From the NCBI GenBank assembly GCA_034112085.1, contig JAWUWD010000150.1, forward strand, positions 1 to 22,227: a stretch of DNA of 22,227 nt. Direction: 5' to 3'. The first letter of the stretch is position 1, and the number at the start of each line of letters is the position of its first letter. The translations under genes were made by a program, and so were the position numbers. The notes beneath the pieces were generated by a model. It was given only the letters and a program-made list of their open reading frames with translations, ran no database searches and was not told where the DNA came from. Shown in pieces: positions 16,800 to 22,227 of this stretch. Source of the DNA: JAWUWD01 sp034112085 (GTDB taxonomy: Bacteria; Bacteroidota; Bacteroidia; Cytophagales; Cyclobacteriaceae).

Positions 16800-17399
16800 T
16801 TATAACTTCTTTGCAATCATATTGATGACACTTGCTGCGCCTTGATGATAAATTCCCTCTGATAATTCAACCTCTTTTTGTTCCAATAGCTCGATTGATA
16901 ATCCTGCGAAATCCTTAGACATTTCATCAACACTATACAGCATATCTAGTTGTTTTGGCCCACCAGAATCCTTGCCTAGTTGGAGTTTCGAGAATCCTTG
17001 TAATATGATCACTCCTCCAGTTTTAAGTGCATTTATCATTTTGTAATGCAGTAGCGAACGTATTTCAGGAACTGCATGGGCATAAATCAAACCAACAACG
17101 TCATAATGATTATCTCTAGGCTTATAGTCTGAATAGTCTGATATCGAATATTCATTGAAAAACAGTTTATGTTCTTCAGCTAAACCTAATGCTTTATTTC
17201 GACCTTTTTCTGAAAAATCAAAAGCGTCAACTTCCCAGCCATGACTTGCGGCATAGACAGCATTCCGACCTTCTCCCTCTCCAGGAAGAAGTATTTTTCC
17301 TATTTTCAACTTAGCTAATGACTGGCTAAAAAAGTCATTTGCGTGAATGCCATAACTGAATGCCTCTTGTGTATACCTTGTATCCCAATGTTCTCTCAT
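16800..17399 (-). CDS. Class I SAM-dependent methyltransferase (TehB/TPMT-like)
   Basis: A 199-residue soluble protein with a Rossmann methyltransferase fold. ILLPGEGEGRNAVYAASHGWEVDAFD is motif I and the acidic second strand (about residues 36-61), NHYDVVGLIYAHAVP the motif IV region (about 97-111), and TGGVIILQGFS the fifth strand. The N-terminal HWDTRY..EAFSYGIHANDFF resembles the TehB/thiopurine methyltransferase group, whose members methylate thiols, selenium or tellurium compounds. The rhodanese-rich context suggests a sulfur-containing acceptor (inferred). Its ATG overlaps the stop of the preceding rhodanese by one base (TAATG). Confidence 0.87.
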   Translation of the reverse strand: MREHWDTRYTQEAFSYGIHANDFFSQSLAKLKIGKILLPGEGEGRNAVYAASHGWEVDAFDFSEKGRNKALGLAEEHKLFFNEYSISDYSDYKPRDNHYDVVGLIYAHAVPEIRSLLHYKMINALKTGGVIILQGFSKLQLGKDSGGPKQLDMLYSVDEMSKDFAGLSIELLEQKEVELSEGIYHQGAASVINMIAKKL

Positions 17400-17776
17400 T
17401 ATTTGTCCACTGGAAATTTCTGTTTATGCCAGTTATTGAATCCACCAGTAAGGTCATATATTTTGGTGAAACCTAACTTCTTGAGTCTATTTCCTGCGTT
17501 AGCACTGCGGCCCCCTGCCGCGCAATAGACCACTATTGGTTTCTGTTTATCAAGCTCACTGATTTTCGCTGAGAAGGCTTTATCATAAAAATCAATATTA
17601 ACTGCTCCAGCTATTCTTCCCTTAGATACTTCATTGGGTGTCCTTACATCTATCAATTCGATAGCTGTATTTTCCATTAGCGCAACGAGTTCTTCATTAT
17701 TGATTTTCGTAAGCGTTTGTGCCTGTACCCCAAAAGGACTCAGGACAATAAGTAATCCTATCACCAATCTGATCAT
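17399..17776 (-). CDS. Exported small rhodanese
   Basis: A 125-residue protein when started at the ATG 17776, which gives a clean signal peptide MIRLVIGLLIVLSPFGVQAQ; the frame extends upstream to 17815, but that would overlap the preceding gene and spoil the signal. One rhodanese domain follows, with IELIDVRTPNEVSKGRI and the active loop CAAGGRS (catalytic Cys85), then LGFTKIYDLTGGFNNW. It should act in the periplasm as a sulfurtransferase. It starts 4 bp after the stop of the cytoplasmic rhodanese and overlaps the methyltransferase by one base, so it is in the middle of the operon. Confidence 0.88.
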   Translation of the reverse strand: MIRLVIGLLIVLSPFGVQAQTLTKINNEELVALMENTAIELIDVRTPNEVSKGRIAGAVNIDFYDKAFSAKISELDKQKPIVVYCAAGGRSANAGNRLKKLGFTKIYDLTGGFNNWHKQKFPVDK

Positions 17777-17780
17777 ATTT

Positions 17781-18110
17781 CTATTTTTTTGAATTCCAAG
17801 CCCCAATTCCACCATTAAGGTTATATAAATTTTTAAATCCCATTTCTCCCATCATGCTGCAGGCTTTACCACTTCTATTGCCGCTTCTACAGTATATTAG
17901 GTAAGTTATATCCTTGTCCAATCTATCAATATCTAACTTAAAGGAAGGATCAAAAAAGTTAATTTGAGTATATCCTGGAACAGAACCTTCTCTCAGTTCA
18001 TCAGGAGAGCGTACATCAATTATTTTAGCACCTTCTTCCATCAGTCGTTTGAATTCAGGAACATCTATATTATTGTATTTCATTGGTTTGTTTTTAAAAA
18101 AATTAAACAT
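17781..18110 (-). CDS. Cytoplasmic single-domain rhodanese
   Basis: A 109-residue protein without a signal peptide, made of one rhodanese domain: IIDVRSPDELREGSVPG (30-46), the active loop CRSGNRS with Cys74, and LYNLNGGIGAW at the end. A second in-frame ATG at 18083 (MKYNNIDV) is equally good as a start and would remove nine basic/aromatic residues. Together with the exported rhodanese just downstream it gives the cell one sulfurtransferase on each side of the membrane, next to the YeeE/YedE transporter genes that would bring the sulfur in. It lies 29 bp after the second half-transporter gene. Confidence 0.88.
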   Translation of the reverse strand: MFNFFKNKPMKYNNIDVPEFKRLMEEGAKIIDVRSPDELREGSVPGYTQINFFDPSFKLDIDRLDKDITYLIYCRSGNRSGKACSMMGEMGFKNLYNLNGGIGAWNSKK

Positions 18111-18139
18111 CTTATATTACCCTATGTAATAGATCTTGA

Positions 18140-18553
18140 CTAATGTGGCAATCTGTTTTTAACAATACCATAAGCGTATGTACCAAGCATAGCGGCTGCA
18201 ATTACAACTAGAATCACGCCAACACCATCACCAAGAAGTATGAACATCGGTCCTGGACATGCTCCGGTCATTGCCCATCCCAATCCGAAAATAATTCCAC
18301 CAAAAAGGTATCTTGGAATACTCAATTGCTTTGGATTAATAATGATTGGTTTTCCATCAATCGACTTCATTTTGCTTCTTTTAATGATTTGTATGAAAAT
18401 GATTCCTACAATCACTGCAGACCCTATCACTCCGAACATATGGAACGATTGAAATTTAAACATTTCATAAATTCTGTACCAGGAAATGATCTCTGCTTTT
18501 GCCAGAGTTATGCCAAATATTGAGCCTAAAACTAGGTATTTTATAAATTTCAT
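18140..18553 (-). CDS. YeeE/YedE family half-transporter (DUF6691-type)
   Basis: A 137-residue membrane protein with four predicted helices and the motif GLGWAMTGACPGPMFILLGDG (about 95-115), whose Cys is the conserved sulfur-contact residue of the YeeE/YedE family. Characterised relatives (TsuA) import thiosulfate through a relay of Cys residues. Here the transporter is split: this protein and the 191-residue upstream product together total 328 residues, about the size of a full-length TsuA. They are 11 bp apart, so they are probably made together and assemble. The substrate is thiosulfate or another sulfane-sulfur compound by family knowledge. Confidence 0.87.
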   Translation of the reverse strand: MKFIKYLVLGSIFGITLAKAEIISWYRIYEMFKFQSFHMFGVIGSAVIVGIIFIQIIKRSKMKSIDGKPIIINPKQLSIPRYLFGGIIFGLGWAMTGACPGPMFILLGDGVGVILVVIAAAMLGTYAYGIVKNRLPH

Positions 18554-18564
18554 AGTTCGTAAGA

Positions 18565-19140
18565 TTATAGTGTAAGTAAATGAGGTAATACAAAATGAGT
18601 CACCAATAATCCTCCAATGAAAAATCCTACCACTGCTATTAGTGAGGGTAATTGTAAATCACTCAATCCACTAATAGCATGCCCTGAAGTACATCCTCCA
18701 GCGTATCTCGTGCCAAAACCTACCAAAAACCCTCCTACAACTAACATTATAAATCCTCTTAAAGTACCTAATGCCTCAAAAGAGAATAAGCTCTCTGGAA
18801 CCATTGTACTCCCAGGAGATTCTATTCCCAAAGATTCCAAATCATGAATCGTTTGTTCTGAAATATTAACCCCTTGATTAGAAGTCAAGAAATTGTGTGA
18901 AAAATACCCGCCTAAAACTAATCCAGTAGCAAACACCAAATTCCATATTTGAGATCGCCAATTGAAATCGAAAAAATCACATTTTTTCCCAGCTCCTAAA
19001 AGAGTACACATTGTTCTTAGATTTGCTGAAAGACCAAAACTATCCCCAAACAGAAGTAAGGAAAACATTACTACACCAATAATGGGCCCTGCTACATACC
19101 AAGGCCAAGGTTGGCTTATTAATTCTATAAATTCATACAT
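18565..19140 (-). CDS. YeeE/YedE family half-transporter
   Basis: A 191-residue membrane protein, first gene of the leftward sulfur operon. It has about four or five hydrophobic segments, an early TMCTLLGAGKKCDFFDFNWR loop with two Cys, and the family signature VGFGTRYAGGCTSGHAISG (about 141-159) containing the conserved Cys. The partner half follows at 18553. The pair should form an inner-membrane channel for thiosulfate or sulfane sulfur. The ATG lies 29 bp from a -7 element and 58 bp from a palindromic operator shared in form with the divergent operon. Confidence 0.9.
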   Translation of the reverse strand: MYEFIELISQPWPWYVAGPIIGVVMFSLLLFGDSFGLSANLRTMCTLLGAGKKCDFFDFNWRSQIWNLVFATGLVLGGYFSHNFLTSNQGVNISEQTIHDLESLGIESPGSTMVPESLFSFEALGTLRGFIMLVVGGFLVGFGTRYAGGCTSGHAISGLSDLQLPSLIAVVGFFIGGLLVTHFVLPHLLTL

Positions 19141-19168
19141 ACTTTATAACTATACATTTTAAGAGGAA

Positions 19169-19176
19169 CAAAAGTA
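19169..19176 (-). promoter_or_regulatory. -7 promoter element of the leftward sulfur operon
   Basis: Reads TACTTTTG on the minus strand, a full match to the Bacteroidota TAnnTTTG consensus, ending 29 bases from the ATG at 19140. No good -33 TTTG is present at 19-21 bp, which fits a promoter dependent on an activator bound at the palindrome 29.5 bp upstream. Confidence 0.65.
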
Positions 19177-19198
19177 CTTTGGTATTGAGATCAATGAC

Positions 19199-19212
19199 GT
19201 AACAATTGTTAC
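19199..19212. promoter_or_regulatory. Palindromic operator 1 (GTAACAATTGTTAC)
   Basis: A perfect 14-bp palindrome, identical to the copy at 19280-19293. Its centre (19205.5) is 29.5 bp from the first base of the leftward -7 element, which puts it near -41.5 from the expected transcription start, the class II activator position of CRP/FNR proteins. Confidence 0.75.
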
Positions 19213-19279
19213 ATATCTTGAAATTATAATATCCGACTAGAAAAGTTCATATTATGAGTCAGTATTTACACCCAGTTCT

Positions 19280-19293
19280 GTAACAATTGTTAC
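19280..19293. promoter_or_regulatory. Palindromic operator 2 (GTAACAATTGTTAC)
   Basis: The second exact copy of the palindrome, centred at 19286.5 and 29.5 bp from the first base of the rightward -7 element. The two sites are 81 bp apart, and the arrangement is mirror-symmetric about position 19246. The regulator is not encoded in the window. Confidence 0.75.
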
Positions 19294-19315
19294 ATGACTC
19301 TTGAGTACAAAGTAT

Positions 19316-19323
19316 TAATTTTC
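19316..19323 (+). promoter_or_regulatory. -7 promoter element of the rightward sulfur operon
   Basis: Reads TAATTTTC, seven of eight bases of TAnnTTTG (last G replaced by C), ending 29 bases before the ATG at 19352, exactly the spacing seen on the other side. On its own it is a weak element; the mirrored geometry is what supports it. Confidence 0.6.
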
Positions 19324-19351
19324 GTGTCTAGATAAATCTTAAATTTTGAGA

Positions 19352-20572
19352 ATGACCAATAGACGAGATTTTATTAAAAAGAGCTCCATAGCTACAATTT
19401 CAACATTTCTTGGAGTAGATATTATTTTTGCCAACAATCTTCCAAGTGGAATGCTTCCTATCATATTACAAGAGGATGATTTCTATACAAAGTTTGCGAA
19501 AAACAAGGATATGGTGATTCTGAATGATCGACCGTGGAATGCAGAGGCGCAAGCACATATCCTAGATGACGAAGTGACTCCTGCTTCCAATATGTTCGTA
19601 CGTAACAATGGTTTAATTCCCAAAAATATAGATATCAATAGCTGGACACTCATTATCGAGGGAGAATCAGCCAAAATCTCTAAGACTTATACATTATCCG
19701 ATCTAAAAAAATTTCCTAAACACACTTACCGCCTCACTTTAGAATGTGGTGGCAATGGTCGCAACGAGTTTGATCCTCCTGCTAAGGGAAATCAATGGAC
19801 GATCGGAGCTGTCTCTTGCGCAGAGTGGACTGGTCTTAGGTTAAAGGACTTATTAGCTGATGTGGGCCTTAAAGATGATGCGGTATATATAGGTTATTAT
19901 GGAGCAGACACGCACTTAAGCGGAAATCCCAAAAAAGATCCCATATCAAGGGGGCTTCCACTTTCCAAAGCCACGATGGATGAGACGTTGATTGCTTACG
20001 AAATGAATGGTGAAGATATTCCTATAGCACATGGATATCCACTAAGGCTAGTAGCCGGAGGATGGCCAGCATCCACCTCGGGCAAATGGATCAATAAGTT
20101 AGTGGTCAGAAACCAAGTACATGATGGGGCTAAAATGGGTGGGCAGTCCTATCGAGTCCCCTGTGAAACTGTTGAACCGGGTACAAAAGTTCAAGATGAT
20201 CAAATGTGCATCATAGAATCTATGCCGGTGAAATCGCTAATTACTTATCCAAAATCTGGAGCTACTATCAGCATAGATCAGAAGCTGGATATTAGAGGAC
20301 ATGCTTGGGCTGGTGAATCAGAGATCAAAGCGGTCCACTATTCCGTTGATTTTGGCGCTACTTGGAAGGAATGCAACTTAAAACCGTCTCATAATAGACT
20401 AGCATGGCAGCGATGGTCTGCAAAAGTAAGTTTTCCTAAAAATGGATATTATGAGGTTTGGGCTAGAGCAACAGATGAAAATGGGGAGATGCAACCTGTA
20501 GTGATTCCAGGTTGGAATCCGAAAGGATACCTAAATAATGCGTGTCATAGAATAGCTGTAAAAGTGGGATAA
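19352..20572 (+). CDS. SoxC/SorA-like sulfite-oxidising molybdopterin oxidoreductase
   Basis: A 406-residue protein from ATG 19352 (a TTG six bases upstream is less likely, and the mirrored promoter spacing favours the ATG). TNRRDFIKKSS is a twin-arginine signal, so the folded cofactor-loaded enzyme is exported. The oxidoreductase domain carries RLTLECGGNGRNEF with the molybdenum-ligating Cys132, then QWTIGAVSCAEWTGLRL and IAHGYPLRLVAGGWPA, all sulfite oxidase family motifs. The C-terminal 120 residues are the Mo-cofactor dimerisation (Ig-like) domain, with IRGHAWAGES and VHYSVDFGATWKEC. Relatives oxidise sulfite to sulfate (SorA, plant-type) or act in the Sox system (SoxC). No SoxAXYZB genes are visible, so sulfite dehydrogenase with the next gene as electron acceptor is most likely. 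Confidence 0.88.
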   Translation: MTNRRDFIKKSSIATISTFLGVDIIFANNLPSGMLPIILQEDDFYTKFAKNKDMVILNDRPWNAEAQAHILDDEVTPASNMFVRNNGLIPKNIDINSWTLIIEGESAKISKTYTLSDLKKFPKHTYRLTLECGGNGRNEFDPPAKGNQWTIGAVSCAEWTGLRLKDLLADVGLKDDAVYIGYYGADTHLSGNPKKDPISRGLPLSKATMDETLIAYEMNGEDIPIAHGYPLRLVAGGWPASTSGKWINKLVVRNQVHDGAKMGGQSYRVPCETVEPGTKVQDDQMCIIESMPVKSLITYPKSGATISIDQKLDIRGHAWAGESEIKAVHYSVDFGATWKECNLKPSHNRLAWQRWSAKVSFPKNGYYEVWARATDENGEMQPVVIPGWNPKGYLNNACHRIAVKVG

Positions 20573-20575
20573 TAT

Positions 20576-21043
20576 ATGAGCAATAATAATTTTCAAACAT
20601 TGTTTCTAAGGCTTTTCCGTTTGGTTGGTTCTCTAGTTATTCTTGTGGTTATCCTTTTTGTAGGAACTGTATATTACACGATTGATCCTTCATTTTCATC
20701 TATCAATGAAGTAATACAGGATGATCCTATTCCTTCACTTATAGTAGATCAAAATCTAATTGAAAATGGGGTTCATGTACAAACTGGCCTCAAAGAAGGC
20801 AAAGGACTGATGTTAGTTGTTCAAAACTGTACATCATGCCATTCTGCCAAAATGATTACACAAAATCGGGCAACAAAAGAAGGTTGGCAAAGTATGATCA
20901 AATGGATGCAACAGACGCAAGGTCTTTGGAAGCTGGGAGCAAATGAAGACAAAATAATTGACTATTTAGCAACACAATATGCTCCTCAGAAAAAGGGAAG
21001 ACGTCAAAGGCTCACAAATATTGAATGGTATGATCTTAAATAA
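20576..21043 (+). CDS. Membrane-anchored monoheme cytochrome c (SorB-like)
   Basis: A 155-residue protein with an uncleaved N-terminal anchor (about 15-35) and one heme site, CTSCH at residues 85-89. A probable axial Met is in SMIKWMQQTQGLW (Met112), a segment typical of the cytochrome partner of sulfite dehydrogenases. It begins 3 bp after the molybdoenzyme stop codon, the SorA-SorB arrangement, and would pass electrons from sulfite to the respiratory chain on the outer face of the membrane. The C-terminus is basic. Its last 14 bp overlap the start of the next gene. Confidence 0.86.
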   Translation: MSNNNFQTLFLRLFRLVGSLVILVVILFVGTVYYTIDPSFSSINEVIQDDPIPSLIVDQNLIENGVHVQTGLKEGKGLMLVVQNCTSCHSAKMITQNRATKEGWQSMIKWMQQTQGLWKLGANEDKIIDYLATQYAPQKKGRRQRLTNIEWYDLK

Positions 21044-21962
21044 GACACTTTTCCTAACTGCGTGTCTCACACTGATATTTGCCTGCAATCCACCACAGGA
21101 TCTAACAGAGAGTGAGACAATTGTGGGTTATGATAGTAAACACCTCATAGAGGTAGAAGAACTTTCTAATATACTTGATCATGACTCTATTGTAGTCATA
21201 GATATGAGGAAACCCGAGGAATTTCAAATAGGACATATTCCCAATGCAATCAATATCTGGCGAACTGATATACAACAAGACACTCTACCCTATGAAGGAA
21301 TGATTGCTTCTAAACAAAAAATTGAACTGCTACTAGGAAGTCTAGGTGTAGATAATAATGACTATCTCGTGATATATGATGACAAAGCAATGTGCAATGC
21401 TGCGAGACTATGGTGGGTACTCGATTATTATGGCTTCGAAAATACAGCAATTTTACATGGAGGGATTAAAGCTTGGCAGAAGATTGGCAAGGTGTCGACT
21501 GAAGTAGTAGAGCTTGATAAAAAGAATTTTGTACTGCCTCAGAAGTATATACCTACACGTTATATAAGCCTCCATGAGTTAAAAAATTCTTACAATGATA
21601 CTGCGAGGGTCATACTCGATACTAGATCAAAAGAGGAATACCAAGGTGATTATATCAAAAAAGGAGCCTTTGATAGAGGAAGAATTCCAAGAAGTATAAA
21701 TATCGATTGGGGAAGAACAGTAGATTATGACGAACATACGTTCAAAAGCAAAGAAGAACTACTGAAAATATACAGTTCTGAAAACATTATTGCTAGTTCC
21801 AAAGTTATTACTTATTGTCATACAGGTGTACGTTCTGCACATACTACTTTTGTTTTGACAGAGTTGCTCGGGTTCAGTCATGTGAAGAACTTTGACGGAT
21901 CGTGGACAGAATGGAGTTATCATCAGCTGCCCATGGTACGGGACTCATTAGAGATAGAATAA
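21030..21962 (+). CDS. Two-domain rhodanese lipoprotein (thiosulfate sulfurtransferase-like)
   Basis: A 310-residue protein started at ATG 21030; the frame is open upstream, but this start gives the lipoprotein signal MILNKTLFLTACLTLIFAC with Cys19 as the lipid site and overlaps the cytochrome gene by 14 bp. Two rhodanese domains follow. The first (about 40-155) has VVIDMRKPEEFQIGHIP, but its loop reads YDDKAMCNAARLW, without the catalytic Cys, so it is structural as in SseA and TST proteins. The second (about 178-305) has ILDTRSKEEY and the active loop CHTGVRS with Cys263. Anchored outside the cytoplasm, it should split thiosulfate or transfer sulfane sulfur, releasing sulfite for the adjacent dehydrogenase. 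Confidence 0.88.
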   Translation: MILNKTLFLTACLTLIFACNPPQDLTESETIVGYDSKHLIEVEELSNILDHDSIVVIDMRKPEEFQIGHIPNAINIWRTDIQQDTLPYEGMIASKQKIELLLGSLGVDNNDYLVIYDDKAMCNAARLWWVLDYYGFENTAILHGGIKAWQKIGKVSTEVVELDKKNFVLPQKYIPTRYISLHELKNSYNDTARVILDTRSKEEYQGDYIKKGAFDRGRIPRSINIDWGRTVDYDEHTFKSKEELLKIYSSENIIASSKVITYCHTGVRSAHTTFVLTELLGFSHVKNFDGSWTEWSYHQLPMVRDSLEIE

Positions 21963-21971
21963 AATAAGAAT

Positions 21972-22227
21972 ATGGAGTATTTAGAAATTTTTGTAAATGC
22001 ATTATTGGGGACAATCAATTGGACTTGGAAGTCAATAATATTCAATGTCCCGTGGTACAATAATTATTTTTGGGGTTTGACCCTTATCTCACTCCTTGTG
22101 TGGGGACTTGAATATGCGTTTCCATGGCGGAAAAATCAGTCTATTGTGAGAAAAGACTTTTGGATGGATGGGTTTTATATGTATTTCAATTTTTTTGTGT
22201 TTTCGATCATCATAGCAGGAGTTTATC
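21972..22227 (+). CDS. Sterol desaturase family protein, N-terminal part
   Basis: Begins MEYLEIFVNALLGTINW at 21972, 9 bp after the rhodanese gene, and runs off the window after 85 codons. Two hydrophobic segments flank LEYAFPWRKNQSIVRKDFWMDGFYMYFN, a stretch typical of the sterol desaturase / fatty acid hydroxylase superfamily (di-iron membrane enzymes). The diagnostic His boxes would lie beyond the edge and cannot be checked. Spacing puts it in the rightward operon, although a lipid hydroxylase has no obvious sulfur role. Confidence 0.75.
   Translation, partial: MEYLEIFVNALLGTINWTWKSIIFNVPWYNNYFWGLTLISLLVWGLEYAFPWRKNQSIVRKDFWMDGFYMYFNFFVFSIIIAGVY

Noticed and set aside
19352..20572. Assigning the molybdoenzyme specifically to a Sox multienzyme system as SoxC
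   Set aside because: No soxAXYZB genes are in the window and the cytochrome partner fits SorB; a stand-alone sulfite dehydrogenase is the simpler reading.
122..22227. CRISPR arrays, tRNA, rRNA, transposase genes
   Set aside because: No repeat-spacer arrays, tRNA-like cloverleafs or transposase motifs were found on either strand.

Overview
The window looks like chromosomal DNA of a Bacteroidota bacterium, most likely an environmental or marine Cytophagales-type organism (inferred). The signs are AT-rich intergenic DNA, a 288-residue sigma-70 protein that starts like the short Bacteroidota primary sigma factor, a type IX secretion (T9SS) C-terminal sorting domain, TAnnTTTG-type -7 promoter elements, and lipoproteins ending their signal in ..FAC.

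Region 1 (1-8659, minus strand) is a compact three-gene operon. It reads lipoxygenase, then a catalase-fold protein resembling coral allene oxide synthase, then a 1739-residue fusion of Ser/Thr kinase, AAA ATPase, GAF and histidine kinase. The gaps are 13 and 2 bp. The first two genes look like a bacterial oxylipin pathway (fatty acid to hydroperoxide to a further product), and the giant kinase could sense or relay a related signal. The catalase-like protein keeps the distal His and Asn at coral-AOS spacing but appears to have Asp where the proximal heme Tyr is expected. This operon is the best candidate for an undescribed system.

Region 2 (8660-13760) holds assorted genes: an orphan T9SS sorting-domain remnant, a long imperfect palindrome, a membrane-anchored class III adenylate cyclase (minus), a DUF2911 protein, an FAD-dependent amine-oxidase-like oxidoreductase and a fasciclin-domain lipoprotein (plus). 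The last ends at a strong bidirectional hairpin terminator shared with the convergent sigma factor gene.

Region 3 (13847-14713, minus) is the sigma-70 family gene, followed by about 480 bp without a gene.

Region 4 (15193 to the right edge) is a sulfur-handling island built on two divergent operons. The leftward operon encodes two YeeE/YedE half-transporters, two small rhodaneses, a SAM methyltransferase, an ICMT-like membrane methyltransferase broken by an in-frame stop, a 55-residue small protein, a 75-residue membrane protein, a heavy-metal-associated (HMA) domain protein and a third rhodanese. The rightward operon encodes a Tat-exported SoxC/SorA-like molybdopterin oxidoreductase, a membrane-anchored monoheme cytochrome c, a two-domain rhodanese lipoprotein and the start of a sterol desaturase family gene. 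Between them lie two identical 14-bp palindromes, each 29.5 bp from its own -7 element, with each -7 element the same distance from its ATG. The control region is therefore mirror-symmetric, as expected for one CRP/FNR-type activator driving both operons at about -41.5. A plausible joint role is import and handling of thiosulfate or sulfane sulfur, with oxidation of the sulfite produced.
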